Of a stretch of 64,000 bases of DNA, positions 17,649 to 26,313 are shown piece by piece (the stretch's first letter is position 1; the number at the start of each line of letters is the position of its first letter). The notes under the pieces were generated by a model that was not told where the DNA came from, searched no databases, and saw only the letters and a program-made list of their open reading frames with translations. The position numbers were made by a program, and so were the translations under genes. Where the stretch lies: assembly GCF_001544835.2 (NCBI RefSeq), contig NZ_FCNX02000015.1, positions 149,314-213,313 of the forward strand, read 5' to 3'. Origin of the DNA: Caballeronia fortuita. GTDB lineage: Bacteria > Pseudomonadota > Gammaproteobacteria > Burkholderiales > Burkholderiaceae.

Positions 17649-20072
17649 ATGAATCAGATCGTCAGCCTTGCGATCGCCGGCGCACTCGCGGGCGCGTTGC
17701 TCGCCGGCTGTGCCGCGCCCGCGCAGCCCGACTCCAGCGCCCAGACGGCCTGGCGCGCCGAAATCCGCCGCACGCAGGACGGCATCCCGCACATCCGCGC
17801 GGCCGACTGGGGCAGCCTCGGCTTCGGTTTCGGCTACGCGCAGGCGCAGGACAATCTGTGCACGCTCGCCGATGGCTTCGTCACGTATCGCGGCGAGCGC
17901 TCGGCTTATTTCGGCCCCGATGCGCGCCCGCCCGCCGCCGCGACCTTCGGCCAGCCGCGCAATATCGACGCCGATTTCTTCTTCCGGCTGATCGGCGGCG
18001 AGGTGGCGGTCGAGCGTTTCCGCGCGGCGCAGACGCCTGAACTGCGCGACCTGATCGACGGCTTCGCGAACGGCTACGACCGCTATCTCGCCGATCTGAA
18101 CGCGGGCAGTTTTTCGGGCGCGCACGCGGCATGCCGCGGCAAGCCGTGGGTCGACAAGATCAGCGCCGACGATATCTACCTGCGCCTGATCGCCGCCAAT
18201 CTCGCGGGCGGCTCCGCGCGCTTCGTGACGCCGATCGCAATCGCGCATCCGCCGAAAGCGGCGACGGTCGGTGACGGCGCATCGACCGTGCGCGACGTGT
18301 TGCGCTTTCCCATCGGCGAAAATCCGGGCATCGGCAGCAATGCGCTCGCGTTCGGCGCGCCGATCACCCGCGACAGGCGCAGTCTCCTGTTCGGCAATCC
18401 GCACTGGTTCTGGCGCGGCCCCGACCGTTTCTATCAGGCGCAACTGACGATTCCCGGGCAAGTGAACGTCGCGGGCGTGTCGTTTCTGGGCGTGCCGCTG
18501 ATCGTCCTCGGCTTCAACGAGAACATCGCGTGGACGCATACGGTGTCGAGCGCACGGCGTTTCGGCATCTTTCAGTTGACGCTCGATCCCGCCGATCCGG
18601 CGCGCTATCTCGTCGATGGTCAAAGCGAGCCGATGACGCCCGTGCCGCTCACCGTGCGCGCGCGCCGCGACGATGGCACGTACGAATCCGTGTCGCGCAC
18701 GCTGTATAGAACGCGCTTCGGGCCGGTCGTCGATCTCTCGTCGATGGCGCCGGGACTCGGATGGAGCGCGCAGCGCGCGTACGCGATCGCGGATGTGAAC
18801 GTCGACAACACGCGCGCGTTCCAGAACTTTTTCGCGTGGAATCAGGCGCGCTCGCTCGCCGATTTCATGGCGATCCAGAAGCGCTATGCCGGCATGCCGT
18901 GGGTCAACACCTTCGCGATCGGCCGCGACGACGCGCGCGTATGGTTTGCCGACTTAGGTCCGATCCCGAACGTGCCCGACGCGCTCGCGCAATCGTGCAC
19001 GCCGCCCGCCGGACACGCATTCGCGGCCCGCGCGCCGGGCGTGCCATTCCTCGACGGCTCGAAAAGCGCGTGCGCGTGGCGCGTCGATCCGGCGAGCGCG
19101 CAGCCGGGCACGCTGCCCATCGCGCAACTGCCGAGCATCGTGCGCGGCGATTATGTCGGCAACTTTAACGACAGCTACTGGCTCACCAACGCGAACGCGC
19201 CGATGTCGGGCTATCCGCGCATTGCGGGCGCGACGCGCGTCGAGCAATCGCTGCGCACGCGCTACGGCCATCTGCTCGCCGCGCGCCTGCAACGCGAGCG
19301 CGGCGGCGTAACGCGCGAGGCGCTCGAATCGGCGGTGCTGGAAACCGGCTCGATGTCCGAGCGGCTGTTCCGCCAGCCGCTGCTCGACGCGGTATGCAGG
19401 GTGAACGACGCGGCCGGATCGCTGCGCGAAGCCTGCGAGGTTCTGCGCAACTGGAACGGCACGGCGGATATCGACGCGCGCGGCGCGAATCTGTGGGACG
19501 AGTTCTGGCAGCGCGCGATGCACATCGCGCCGGATCGTCTGTTCGAAGCGGCCTTCGATCCGGACAAGCCGCTCGCGACGCCCGCGGGCCTTAACGTGGC
19601 CAATCCGGCCGTCGTGCAGGACTTGCGTCAGGCGCTCGGCGGTGCGGCGCTCGCGCTGAGCCTCAACGGTTTCGCGCTCGATTCGCGGCGCGGCGACATC
19701 CTCTACACGACGCGCAACGGCGCGCGCGTGCCGCTTTACGGCGGCTGCGACGAAGCGGGCTATTTCACGATCGTCTGCGCGCGTCGCCCGCTCGACGCGA
19801 AGGGTTATCCGATGGACTTGAGCGGACAGGGCGACAGCTATGTGCAGGTCGTAAGCTTCGGCGAAAACGGCGTGGAGGCCGACACGATGCTGTCGCACGC
19901 CGAGTCGGACGATCCCGCTTCGCCGCATTCGGGCGACGCGACGCGCGCCTTCGCGGCCAAACGCTGGACGCGCTTCCCGTTCACCGAAAAGGCGATCGAT
20001 GCTGATCCGGCGACGACACGCGTCGTCGTTTCCGGCACGCGCGATGACGCGGCGAGCGCACCGCAACATTGA
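17649..20072 (+). CDS. Penicillin-acylase/PvdQ-like Ntn hydrolase, candidate acyl-homoserine lactone acylase
   Basis: The 807-residue precursor has a lipoprotein-like signal (LLAGCAAP, about 14-22), an alpha-chain region, and a self-cleavage site at G229-S230 in GIGSNALAFG. Counting Ser230 as residue 1 of the beta chain, His falls at 23 (GNPHW) and Val at 70, the positions reported for the active site of PvdQ. A late Asn (about 278 of the beta chain, NFNDSYW) fits the oxyanion Asn. Such enzymes hydrolyse long acyl amides, including quorum-sensing acyl-homoserine lactones and lipopeptide precursors, in the periplasm. No siderophore genes are nearby, so quorum quenching or another acylase role are both open. 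Length is close to known acylases of this group. Confidence 0.85.
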   Translation: MNQIVSLAIAGALAGALLAGCAAPAQPDSSAQTAWRAEIRRTQDGIPHIRAADWGSLGFGFGYAQAQDNLCTLADGFVTYRGERSAYFGPDARPPAAATFGQPRNIDADFFFRLIGGEVAVERFRAAQTPELRDLIDGFANGYDRYLADLNAGSFSGAHAACRGKPWVDKISADDIYLRLIAANLAGGSARFVTPIAIAHPPKAATVGDGASTVRDVLRFPIGENPGIGSNALAFGAPITRDRRSLLFGNPHWFWRGPDRFYQAQLTIPGQVNVAGVSFLGVPLIVLGFNENIAWTHTVSSARRFGIFQLTLDPADPARYLVDGQSEPMTPVPLTVRARRDDGTYESVSRTLYRTRFGPVVDLSSMAPGLGWSAQRAYAIADVNVDNTRAFQNFFAWNQARSLADFMAIQKRYAGMPWVNTFAIGRDDARVWFADLGPIPNVPDALAQSCTPPAGHAFAARAPGVPFLDGSKSACAWRVDPASAQPGTLPIAQLPSIVRGDYVGNFNDSYWLTNANAPMSGYPRIAGATRVEQSLRTRYGHLLAARLQRERGGVTREALESAVLETGSMSERLFRQPLLDAVCRVNDAAGSLREACEVLRNWNGTADIDARGANLWDEFWQRAMHIAPDRLFEAAFDPDKPLATPAGLNVANPAVVQDLRQALGGAALALSLNGFALDSRRGDILYTTRNGARVPLYGGCDEAGYFTIVCARRPLDAKGYPMDLSGQGDSYVQVVSFGENGVEADTMLSHAESDDPASPHSGDATRAFAAKRWTRFPFTEKAIDADPATTRVVVSGTRDDAASAPQH

Positions 20073-20158
20073 AAAACGCGCACACGCGGCGCGGTGCCGG
20101 TCCAGCCGAGGGCAAATCCCGTCTATGATTGAAGTTTGCCTCGAAGGGAAACACGGTC

Positions 20159-21625
20159 ATGACACTCGGCGACAGCACGCAACACGACGCGGTACGGCTC
20201 GATTCCGCCGCGCTGCGGGATTTCGTGGATCGCAAATGGAACGATGAGATCGTGCCGGCGCTGACCGACTACATCGCCGTGCCCGCCAAAAGCCCGATGT
20301 TCGATAGCGACTGGGCGCGCCACGGTTTCATCGAGCGCGTGGTCACGGATGCCGTCGACTGGATTACGACGCAGCCGGTGAAAGGTCTGAAAGTCGAGAT
20401 CGTGCGGCTGCCGGAACGCACGCCGGTCATCTTTTTCGAGGCGCCCGCCACGCGCTCGGGCAGCACCGAAACGGTCGTGCTGTACGGCCATCTGGACAAG
20501 CAGCCGGAATTCGAAGGCTGGCGCAGCGATCTCGGTCCGTGGACGCCGAAACTCGAGGACGGCAAGCTCTACGGACGCGGCGGCGCTGACGACGGCTACG
20601 CGACCTATGCCAGCATCACCGCGCTCGCGGCGCTCGATGCGCAGGGCGTCGAGCGTCCGCGCTGCGTGGGCATCATCGAGACGTGCGAGGAGTCGGGCAG
20701 TTACGACCTGCTCCCTTACATCGACGCCTTGCGCGAACGGCTCGGCGATGTCGGCCTCGTCATCTGCCTTGATTCCGGCGCGGGCAACTACGATCAGCTC
20801 TGGCTCACGACGTCCCTGCGCGGGCTCGTCGCGGGCGATCTCGAAGTGCAGGTGCTGGACGAAGGCATTCACTCGGGCGGCTACGGCGGCATTGCGCCAT
20901 CGGCGTTTCGCATTCTGCGGCATCTCATCGACCGTCTGGAAGACTCGAGCACCGGCAATCTGCTGCCGGCCGGTTTTCATTGCCCGCTTCCGATCCCGCG
21001 CAAACGCGAAATTGAAATGACCGCGCGCATCCTCGGCGACGACGTATGGAAGAAGATGCCGTGGGCGTGCGGCGCGGACGGCACCAGCGTTCTGCCGACG
21101 ACCACCGATCCGCGCGAGGCGCTGCTCAATTCGACGTGGCGTCCGTCGCTTACCGTGACGGGGGCGTCGGGTCTGCCGCCTCTCGCGGATGCGGGCAACG
21201 TGCTCGCGCCGCGCACGGCGTTCAAGCTGTCGCTGCGGCTGCCGCCGCTCGTCGATGCGGGCAAGGCAATCGTCCAGTTGCAACGGCTGCTCGAAACGGA
21301 CCCGCCATACAACGCCAAAGTGACTTTCAAGCCCGAAGCGGGCGCGGCGACCGGCTGGAATGCGCCCGATCTCGCGCCGTGGCTGAGTACGTCGCTGAAC
21401 GAGGCGTCGAAACGTCACTTCGGCGCGAACGTCGCGTATATGGGGCAGGGCGGAACGATTCCACTGATGAATACGCTCAAGGAAGGTTTTCCGCGCTCGC
21501 AATTCATGGTGTGCGGCGTGCTCGGGCCGAAATCGAACGCGCATGGTCCGAACGAATTTCTTCATGTGCCGTATGCGAAGAAGCTGACGGCGTCGGTGGC
21601 CGAGGTAATCGCGGCGGCGCCTTGA
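20159..21625 (+). CDS. M20 family metallopeptidase (dipeptidase-like)
   Basis: The 488-residue cytosolic enzyme has the two-zinc M20 set: H111 (YGHLDKQ), D144 (GRGGADDGY), the Glu pair E177-E178 (ETCEESGS), an Asp in CLDSGAGN and a final His in GPNEFLH. A dimerisation domain sits between the two halves of the catalytic domain. M20 enzymes of this length cleave dipeptides or related small amides. The ATG at 20159 has an AAGGGA site; a TTG ten codons upstream is less likely. A terminator follows at about 21657. Confidence 0.9.
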   Translation: MTLGDSTQHDAVRLDSAALRDFVDRKWNDEIVPALTDYIAVPAKSPMFDSDWARHGFIERVVTDAVDWITTQPVKGLKVEIVRLPERTPVIFFEAPATRSGSTETVVLYGHLDKQPEFEGWRSDLGPWTPKLEDGKLYGRGGADDGYATYASITALAALDAQGVERPRCVGIIETCEESGSYDLLPYIDALRERLGDVGLVICLDSGAGNYDQLWLTTSLRGLVAGDLEVQVLDEGIHSGGYGGIAPSAFRILRHLIDRLEDSSTGNLLPAGFHCPLPIPRKREIEMTARILGDDVWKKMPWACGADGTSVLPTTTDPREALLNSTWRPSLTVTGASGLPPLADAGNVLAPRTAFKLSLRLPPLVDAGKAIVQLQRLLETDPPYNAKVTFKPEAGAATGWNAPDLAPWLSTSLNEASKRHFGANVAYMGQGGTIPLMNTLKEGFPRSQFMVCGVLGPKSNAHGPNEFLHVPYAKKLTASVAEVIAAAP

Positions 21626-21654
21626 GCGTTCTTCGATCGGTCGATGGTTCGAAA

Positions 21655-21679
21655 AGCCCGGCTCGTCCGGGTTTTTTTT
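21655..21679 (+). terminator. Rho-independent terminator after the M20 peptidase
   Basis: CCCGG (21657-21661) and CCGGG (21667-21671) form a short stem with a five-base loop, followed by eight T (21672-21679). Confidence 0.75.
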
Positions 21680-21707
21680 CGCCAGTTTCAGCGATTTCTG
21701 AAAAACA

Positions 21708-21724
21708 AACTGGTAAGGCCAGTT
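21708..21724. promoter_or_regulatory. Candidate GntR/FadR-type operator upstream of the Ldh-family gene
   Basis: AACTGGTAAGGCCAGTT is a 17-bp inverted repeat with six-base arms and a five-base centre. It is close in form to PdhR, LldR or FadR operators (TGGT...CCA). It lies 81 bases before the dehydrogenase start. The regulator is not encoded beside it, so the assignment is tentative. Confidence 0.4.
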
Positions 21725-21804
21725 GATCGTCTGTAAAGTAATAAGCCCGCGCGACTCAGAAAAATCGGGCGCGCGAGCCATCAACTACGGAGACGATTGT
21801 CGCA

Positions 21805-22914
21805 ATGAATGCATCCCTCACGCCGACCCCTTCCGCCGCCGAACAGCGCATCGCCGCGGACACGCTGCACGCCTACGTCCGCGCGATCTGGGAATCCGCC
21901 GGCAGCGCGCCGCGCGAAGCGGAACTGGTCGCGGATCACCTCGTGATGTCGAATCTGTCGGGCCACGATTCGCATGGCGTCGGCATGATTCCGCGCTATG
22001 TCGCGTCGCTCGGCGAAGGGCAACTGAAGCTCAACACGCACGCCGAAATCGTGCGCGACGCGGGCGCGGTGCTGACCATCGACGGCCGCAAGGGTTTCGG
22101 CCAGGTCGTCGCCTACGAGGCGATGGAGCACGGCATCGAGCGGGCGAAAAAGCTCGGCGTCTGCGCGGTCGGGCTGCGCAACGCGCACCACATCGGACGC
22201 ATCGGACACTGGGCGGAGCAGTGCGCGAAGGCGGGGCTGGTGTCGTTCCACTTCGTGAACGTGGCGGGCGATCCGCTCGTCGCGCCGTTCGGCGGGATCG
22301 ACCGGCGCTTCGGCACGAATCCGTTCTGCGCCGCGTATCCGCGCGACGGCAAAAGCCCGCTCGTGCTCGATTTCGCGACCGCGGGCATCGCTTACGGCAA
22401 GACGCGCGTCGCATACAACAAGGGCGTGAAGGTTGCGCCGGGCATGCTGCTCGATCACGAAGGCAAGCCGACCATCGAACCGAAGGTGATGCACGAAGAG
22501 CCGTTCGGCTCGCTCACCGCGTTCGGCCTGCACAAGGGTTCGGGGCTCGCCGCGCTGTGCGAAATTTTCGGCGGCGCGCTTTCGGGCGGCTACACGACGC
22601 ACGAGGAAACGCTGGAGAAATCGAGCGCGATCATCAACTGCATGACCTCGGTGATCGTCGATCCGAACGCATTCGATGCGCCCGCCGCGCAAGCCGAAGC
22701 CGAGGCGTTCCTCGAATGGATGAAGGCATCGCCGCGCGCGGAAGGCGTCGACGCGATTCAGGCGCCAGGCGAGCCGGAAGAGGCGCGGCGCGCGGAGCGC
22801 ACCGCGAATGGCATTGCGATCGATCCGACGACGTGGACGCAGATCCGCGATTCGGCCGCGAAGTCGGGCATGCCGGACGCGGACATTGAGAAGTTCGCGA
22901 GCGCGTTGAAGTAA
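21805..22914 (+). CDS. Malate/L-lactate dehydrogenase (Ldh) family oxidoreductase
   Basis: The 369-residue protein has the family landmarks SGHDSHGVGMIPRY near the N-terminus, the GLRNAHHIGRIGHW segment, and FGTNPFCAAYPRDG in the NAD(P)-binding region. Members (YbiC, AllD, ComC type) oxidise 2-hydroxy acids such as malate, lactate, ureidoglycolate or sulpholactate in the cytoplasm using NAD(P). The substrate cannot be decided; it is most like the YbiC group. It stands alone, with a palindromic operator-like site in its promoter region. Confidence 0.88.
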   Translation: MNASLTPTPSAAEQRIAADTLHAYVRAIWESAGSAPREAELVADHLVMSNLSGHDSHGVGMIPRYVASLGEGQLKLNTHAEIVRDAGAVLTIDGRKGFGQVVAYEAMEHGIERAKKLGVCAVGLRNAHHIGRIGHWAEQCAKAGLVSFHFVNVAGDPLVAPFGGIDRRFGTNPFCAAYPRDGKSPLVLDFATAGIAYGKTRVAYNKGVKVAPGMLLDHEGKPTIEPKVMHEEPFGSLTAFGLHKGSGLAALCEIFGGALSGGYTTHEETLEKSSAIINCMTSVIVDPNAFDAPAAQAEAEAFLEWMKASPRAEGVDAIQAPGEPEEARRAERTANGIAIDPTTWTQIRDSAAKSGMPDADIEKFASALK

Positions 22915-22972
22915 CGTTACGCACACGATGGCGCGGCGAAATTGGTCAAGCCAATTTTCCGCGCCACGCACG

Positions 22973-23869
22973 TTAGCCGACCAGTTCCTTCTCGATCCAT
23001 TCGATGACCGACGTGCGCTTCGGCTGCCAGCCGAGCATGTCGCGCGTGCGCTTGCTGCGCACGCGGCTGTTCGAGCCGAGGCCGTACGACGCCATTTCGT
23101 AGCCCCATTCTTCGATCGCCTGCTCGAGCGGCCAGTCTTCCGGACCGCGCAGATCGAGTGCCTTCGCCATCGACTTCGTCATGTCGCGGAACTGCGCTTC
23201 GCCGCTTTCGACAAAGTAGAACATGCCCGCAGGCGATTTCTCCAGCGCGAGCCGATAAATCGCGACGACATCGTCGATATGCACGTTCGACCAGATGTTC
23301 AATCCGCGTCCCACATGCCGAACGATGCCGCTTTTGCGCGCTTGCCGCTCCAGACGCGGCAACTGCACGCTCGAAGTATTCGGCACCGCGCCGTGGCCGT
23401 AGATCAGCGTGTTGCAGAGCACGGCCGAGCGCACGCCGCGTTTGGCAGCGTCGAGCACGAGATTGTCGATCGCGACGCGCGGCGCCTTGTCGGGCGTCGG
23501 CTCGGGCAGATCGTCCTCGGTGTAGATTTTGTCCGATGCCTCGCCGCCCGACGCATCGCCGACGATGCTCGAACCGCTTGTATGCAGAAACGGCTTGTCC
23601 GTGCCTTCCAGCGCGCCGATCAGCGCTTCGACCGCGCCGCGATGATCGCTGCTCGCCGCGTTGATGACCGCATCGGCGTTGCGCGCTTCGGCGGCGAGCA
23701 GGTCCGTGTCATCCAGACTGCCGATCACCGGTTCGATATCGAGACGCTTCAGGTCGTCGGCCTGTTCCGCACGACGGATGAGTCCGCGCACGCGATGACC
23801 GTCGCGCGCGAGTCCCGCCGCAATCGATCCGCCGATGAAACCGCCCGCGCCCGTGATAAAGATGTTCAT
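22973..23869 (-). CDS. NAD(P)-dependent epimerase/dehydratase, extended SDR
   Basis: The 298-residue protein begins with a Rossmann dinucleotide motif (MNIFITGAGGFIGGSIA), contains the DAVINAASSDHRG segment and continues with SDR-type strands. The usual catalytic YxxxK is not obvious, which is common in this NAD-binding subgroup. It should act on a nucleotide sugar or a related carbonyl compound, but no substrate is indicated. The start at 23869 follows GGAGC; the upstream in-frame Met at 23893 is less well placed. Confidence 0.8.
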   Translation of the reverse strand: MNIFITGAGGFIGGSIAAGLARDGHRVRGLIRRAEQADDLKRLDIEPVIGSLDDTDLLAAEARNADAVINAASSDHRGAVEALIGALEGTDKPFLHTSGSSIVGDASGGEASDKIYTEDDLPEPTPDKAPRVAIDNLVLDAAKRGVRSAVLCNTLIYGHGAVPNTSSVQLPRLERQARKSGIVRHVGRGLNIWSNVHIDDVVAIYRLALEKSPAGMFYFVESGEAQFRDMTKSMAKALDLRGPEDWPLEQAIEEWGYEMASYGLGSNSRVRSKRTRDMLGWQPKRTSVIEWIEKELVG

Positions 23870-23959
23870 GTTCTTGCTCCGTTCAAAGTTCAAACTGCGA
23901 TGGAACGCAGTATGAGCCGTTTCGACTTTCGCAAAAACGGTGATAGTCTCAAATAAACC

Positions 23960-23974
23960 TTGACTTCAAGTCAA
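23960..23974. promoter_or_regulatory. Perfect 15-bp palindrome in the epimerase/ridA divergent promoter
   Basis: TTGACTT-C-AAGTCAA has seven-base arms and sits between the divergent epimerase and RidA genes. Its left and right arms each contain TTGACT, so it doubles as a -35 box on either strand. Dyads placed like this are typical of MerR-family promoters, but no merR gene is in the window. Confidence 0.45.
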
Positions 23975-24007
23975 TAATCCAACCCCGCCAACGCCTCCGA
24001 ACCGACG

Positions 24008-24400
24008 ATGCCACCGATCGAACTCATCAATGCTCCCGGCCTGCCGATTCCCGCCGGGCACTACAGCCACGCGACGCGCGCCGGCAATCTCGTCTGCGTG
24101 TCCGGCCAGTTGCCGATGCGCCCGGACGGCACGCACACCGGCGATCTTCCGTTCGAAGAACAGGCCGAACAGACGCTTGCCAATCTGCGCACCGTGCTGG
24201 AAGCAGCTGGGGCGAGCTTCGCGGACTGCATCGAGGTGACCGTGTATCTCGTCGGTGTCGAGCACTGGAAGGCGTTCAACGAGATTTACGCGCGTCACTT
24301 CGGCGCGTGGAAACCGGCGCGCGCCGTCGTGCCGGTCGGCGCGCTCCATTACGGCTACTTGCTGGAAATTTCGGCCCGCGCGTGGATCGAGCGACAGTAG
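24008..24400 (+). CDS. RidA family (YjgF/YER057c) protein
   Basis: The 130-residue protein shows the RidA pattern, with VCVSGQLPM near residue 35 and the conserved Arg in PARAVVPVGAL that binds the carboxylate of the imine substrate. RidA proteins hydrolyse reactive enamine/imine intermediates from PLP enzymes, protecting metabolism. Many paralogues exist with diverged roles. It is divergent from the epimerase gene and converges with the acid phosphatase gene. Confidence 0.88.
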   Translation: MPPIELINAPGLPIPAGHYSHATRAGNLVCVSGQLPMRPDGTHTGDLPFEEQAEQTLANLRTVLEAAGASFADCIEVTVYLVGVEHWKAFNEIYARHFGAWKPARAVVPVGALHYGYLLEISARAWIERQ

Positions 24401-24403
24401 CCG

Positions 24404-26101
24404 TCAGGCGAGATCGAGCGATCGGGTCAGATCGCCGAGCGGTGCCTGACCACTCGCCGCAAACGCGCGATCCCGCGAAGCGACCCCGTCGAGCGGCGCG
24501 AGATCGTGCACGCGCGAGATAAAGCGCAGGATCGAGTTCGTGTCGTACACGGTGTGATCGACATAGCCCTTCTTCGCGAATGGCGAAATCACGAGCGCCG
24601 GAATGCGCGAGCCGGGGCCCCAGCGATCGCCCTTCGGCGGCGAGACGTGATCCCACCATCCGCCGTTTTCGTCGACGGTGACGATAACCACGGTGTTCTC
24701 CCACTGCGGCCCGCGCCGGATATGCTCGATCACGTTCGAGATGTGGCGGTCGCCCGAGGCAACATCCGCGTAACCCGCGTGCATGTTGAGATTGCCCTGC
24801 GGCTTGTAGAACGTGACGGACGGCAGGCGGCCCGCGTCGATGTCCGCGAGCAGCTTGTTCGTCGATGGATCGTCGCCGAGACCCGCATCGCGCAGATGCT
24901 GGGCACGCGCGGCCGTGCCTGGCGCGAAGTTCGCAAAATAATTGAACGGTTGATGGTGGTACTGGAAATCCGGCACCGCGCCGGTATCGCGATGCTCCAA
25001 CGCGTACTGCCACGCGCCGCTGTACCACGCCCAGTCCACGTTCCTGTCCGACAGACGATCGCCGATGGTCGCGTAAGTCTGGGGCGGTAGCACCGATACG
25101 TTCGAACGATCCGCATAACGCGGATCGCCGCCCTGCGGCGGCGGCACGTTGCTTGGCTGATAGGGCGGGAACATCGTGTTGACCGCGTAGCCGTCGGCCG
25201 TGAGTGCGCCGTCGCGAACGAACTTCGGCGGGCCTTCGAGCGCGGATTTCGGCGAATCCGGCGCGAGTCTGAGGCGCGAAGCTGTAGGATCGTCGCCATC
25301 GACAACCGCAAGCAGCTTCGCCGCCGGTCCGCTCTTCGCGTCGGGATAGAGGGGCGCCTGCGCGGAGATCAGGAAAATGTGGTTCAGCCAGGAGCCGCCG
25401 AACGCCGACATGAAGAAGTTGTCGCAGAGCGTGTACTGCTGCGCGAGACCCCACAGCTTCAGCGTGTCCGGCGAATTCTGGTAGTGGCCCATGACGAGGC
25501 CGCCCGAATCGCCCCACGCCGCGAACTGATTGTTACGCCCCGCGTTGATTTGCATCTGATTCTGATAGAACCGATGCACGAGGTCGCGCGTGATGACGGA
25601 ACTGGGCAGCGGCGCGCCCTGGGCATCCATTATCTGGAAGGGCGCGTTGCGCAGGTCGGCGATTTGCTGCTCGGTGATCGCGTAGCGCCTGCCACCGACT
25701 TCCTGCGCCTGTGGCACGAGCCCGCCCCAGATTTTCGGCAGCGCGGGCATGGGCGTGACGCCGTCTCGATCGAGCTGCGTGTAGTGCGACGCAGGCACGG
25801 CCGAAAGCGGATATTGCACGCCCGGATAGTTGCCGTACAGATTCGTGAAGCTGCGGTTCTCCGCGTAAATCACGACGATGTTTCGCACTTTCGCCATCAG
25901 CGTGCGATCCAGCGCGATATCAGCCGCTGTTTTCGGGGTGGTCGGCTTGTTTTCGAACAGGTTGCACCCGCCGAGCGACAGCCCCGCAAGACCCACTCCG
26001 GCGGCGAGAAGGCGCCGCCGCGCGGGGTCCGCGGGTGCGTCGCCGGATGACGTTTCGTTGCCGGAGGGAAGCTCGTGCTGCGGATGATCGTGCTCATTCA
26101 T
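24404..26101 (-). CDS. Secreted acid phosphatase, phosphoesterase family (AcpA/PlcC-like)
   Basis: The 565-residue protein belongs to the phosphoesterase superfamily that includes AcpA acid phosphatase and non-haemolytic phospholipase C. Landmarks are the N-terminal VIYAENRSFTNLYGNYPG and the C-terminal TVDENGGWWDHVSPPKGD. The leader PARRRLLAAGVGLAGLSLGGC combines a twin-arginine-like stretch with a lipobox, so it is probably exported folded and may be lipid-anchored. It should release phosphate from phosphomonoesters outside the cytoplasm. Phospholipase C activity is the alternative. Confidence 0.87.
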   Translation of the reverse strand: MNEHDHPQHELPSGNETSSGDAPADPARRRLLAAGVGLAGLSLGGCNLFENKPTTPKTAADIALDRTLMAKVRNIVVIYAENRSFTNLYGNYPGVQYPLSAVPASHYTQLDRDGVTPMPALPKIWGGLVPQAQEVGGRRYAITEQQIADLRNAPFQIMDAQGAPLPSSVITRDLVHRFYQNQMQINAGRNNQFAAWGDSGGLVMGHYQNSPDTLKLWGLAQQYTLCDNFFMSAFGGSWLNHIFLISAQAPLYPDAKSGPAAKLLAVVDGDDPTASRLRLAPDSPKSALEGPPKFVRDGALTADGYAVNTMFPPYQPSNVPPPQGGDPRYADRSNVSVLPPQTYATIGDRLSDRNVDWAWYSGAWQYALEHRDTGAVPDFQYHHQPFNYFANFAPGTAARAQHLRDAGLGDDPSTNKLLADIDAGRLPSVTFYKPQGNLNMHAGYADVASGDRHISNVIEHIRRGPQWENTVVIVTVDENGGWWDHVSPPKGDRWGPGSRIPALVISPFAKKGYVDHTVYDTNSILRFISRVHDLAPLDGVASRDRAFAASGQAPLGDLTRSLDLA

Positions 26102-26313
26102 CGCCTGACTCCTCGTGATTTAGATGACGCGCCCGTGACGCGACGCCCCGGCCCGCCCGCCGTTGCGTCGGGCAGCGCGACTGAGTGAGGATGATGCCGC
26201 ATCGCCCGGCTGCGGGAAACCCGGCCGAACGGCATAGGCAAAAAACAGGAACAACGTGCGAATCGGCCTATGTCTTTCGGCCGACTGGAAAGCGCCGGCG
26301 AGCGTGACTAACA

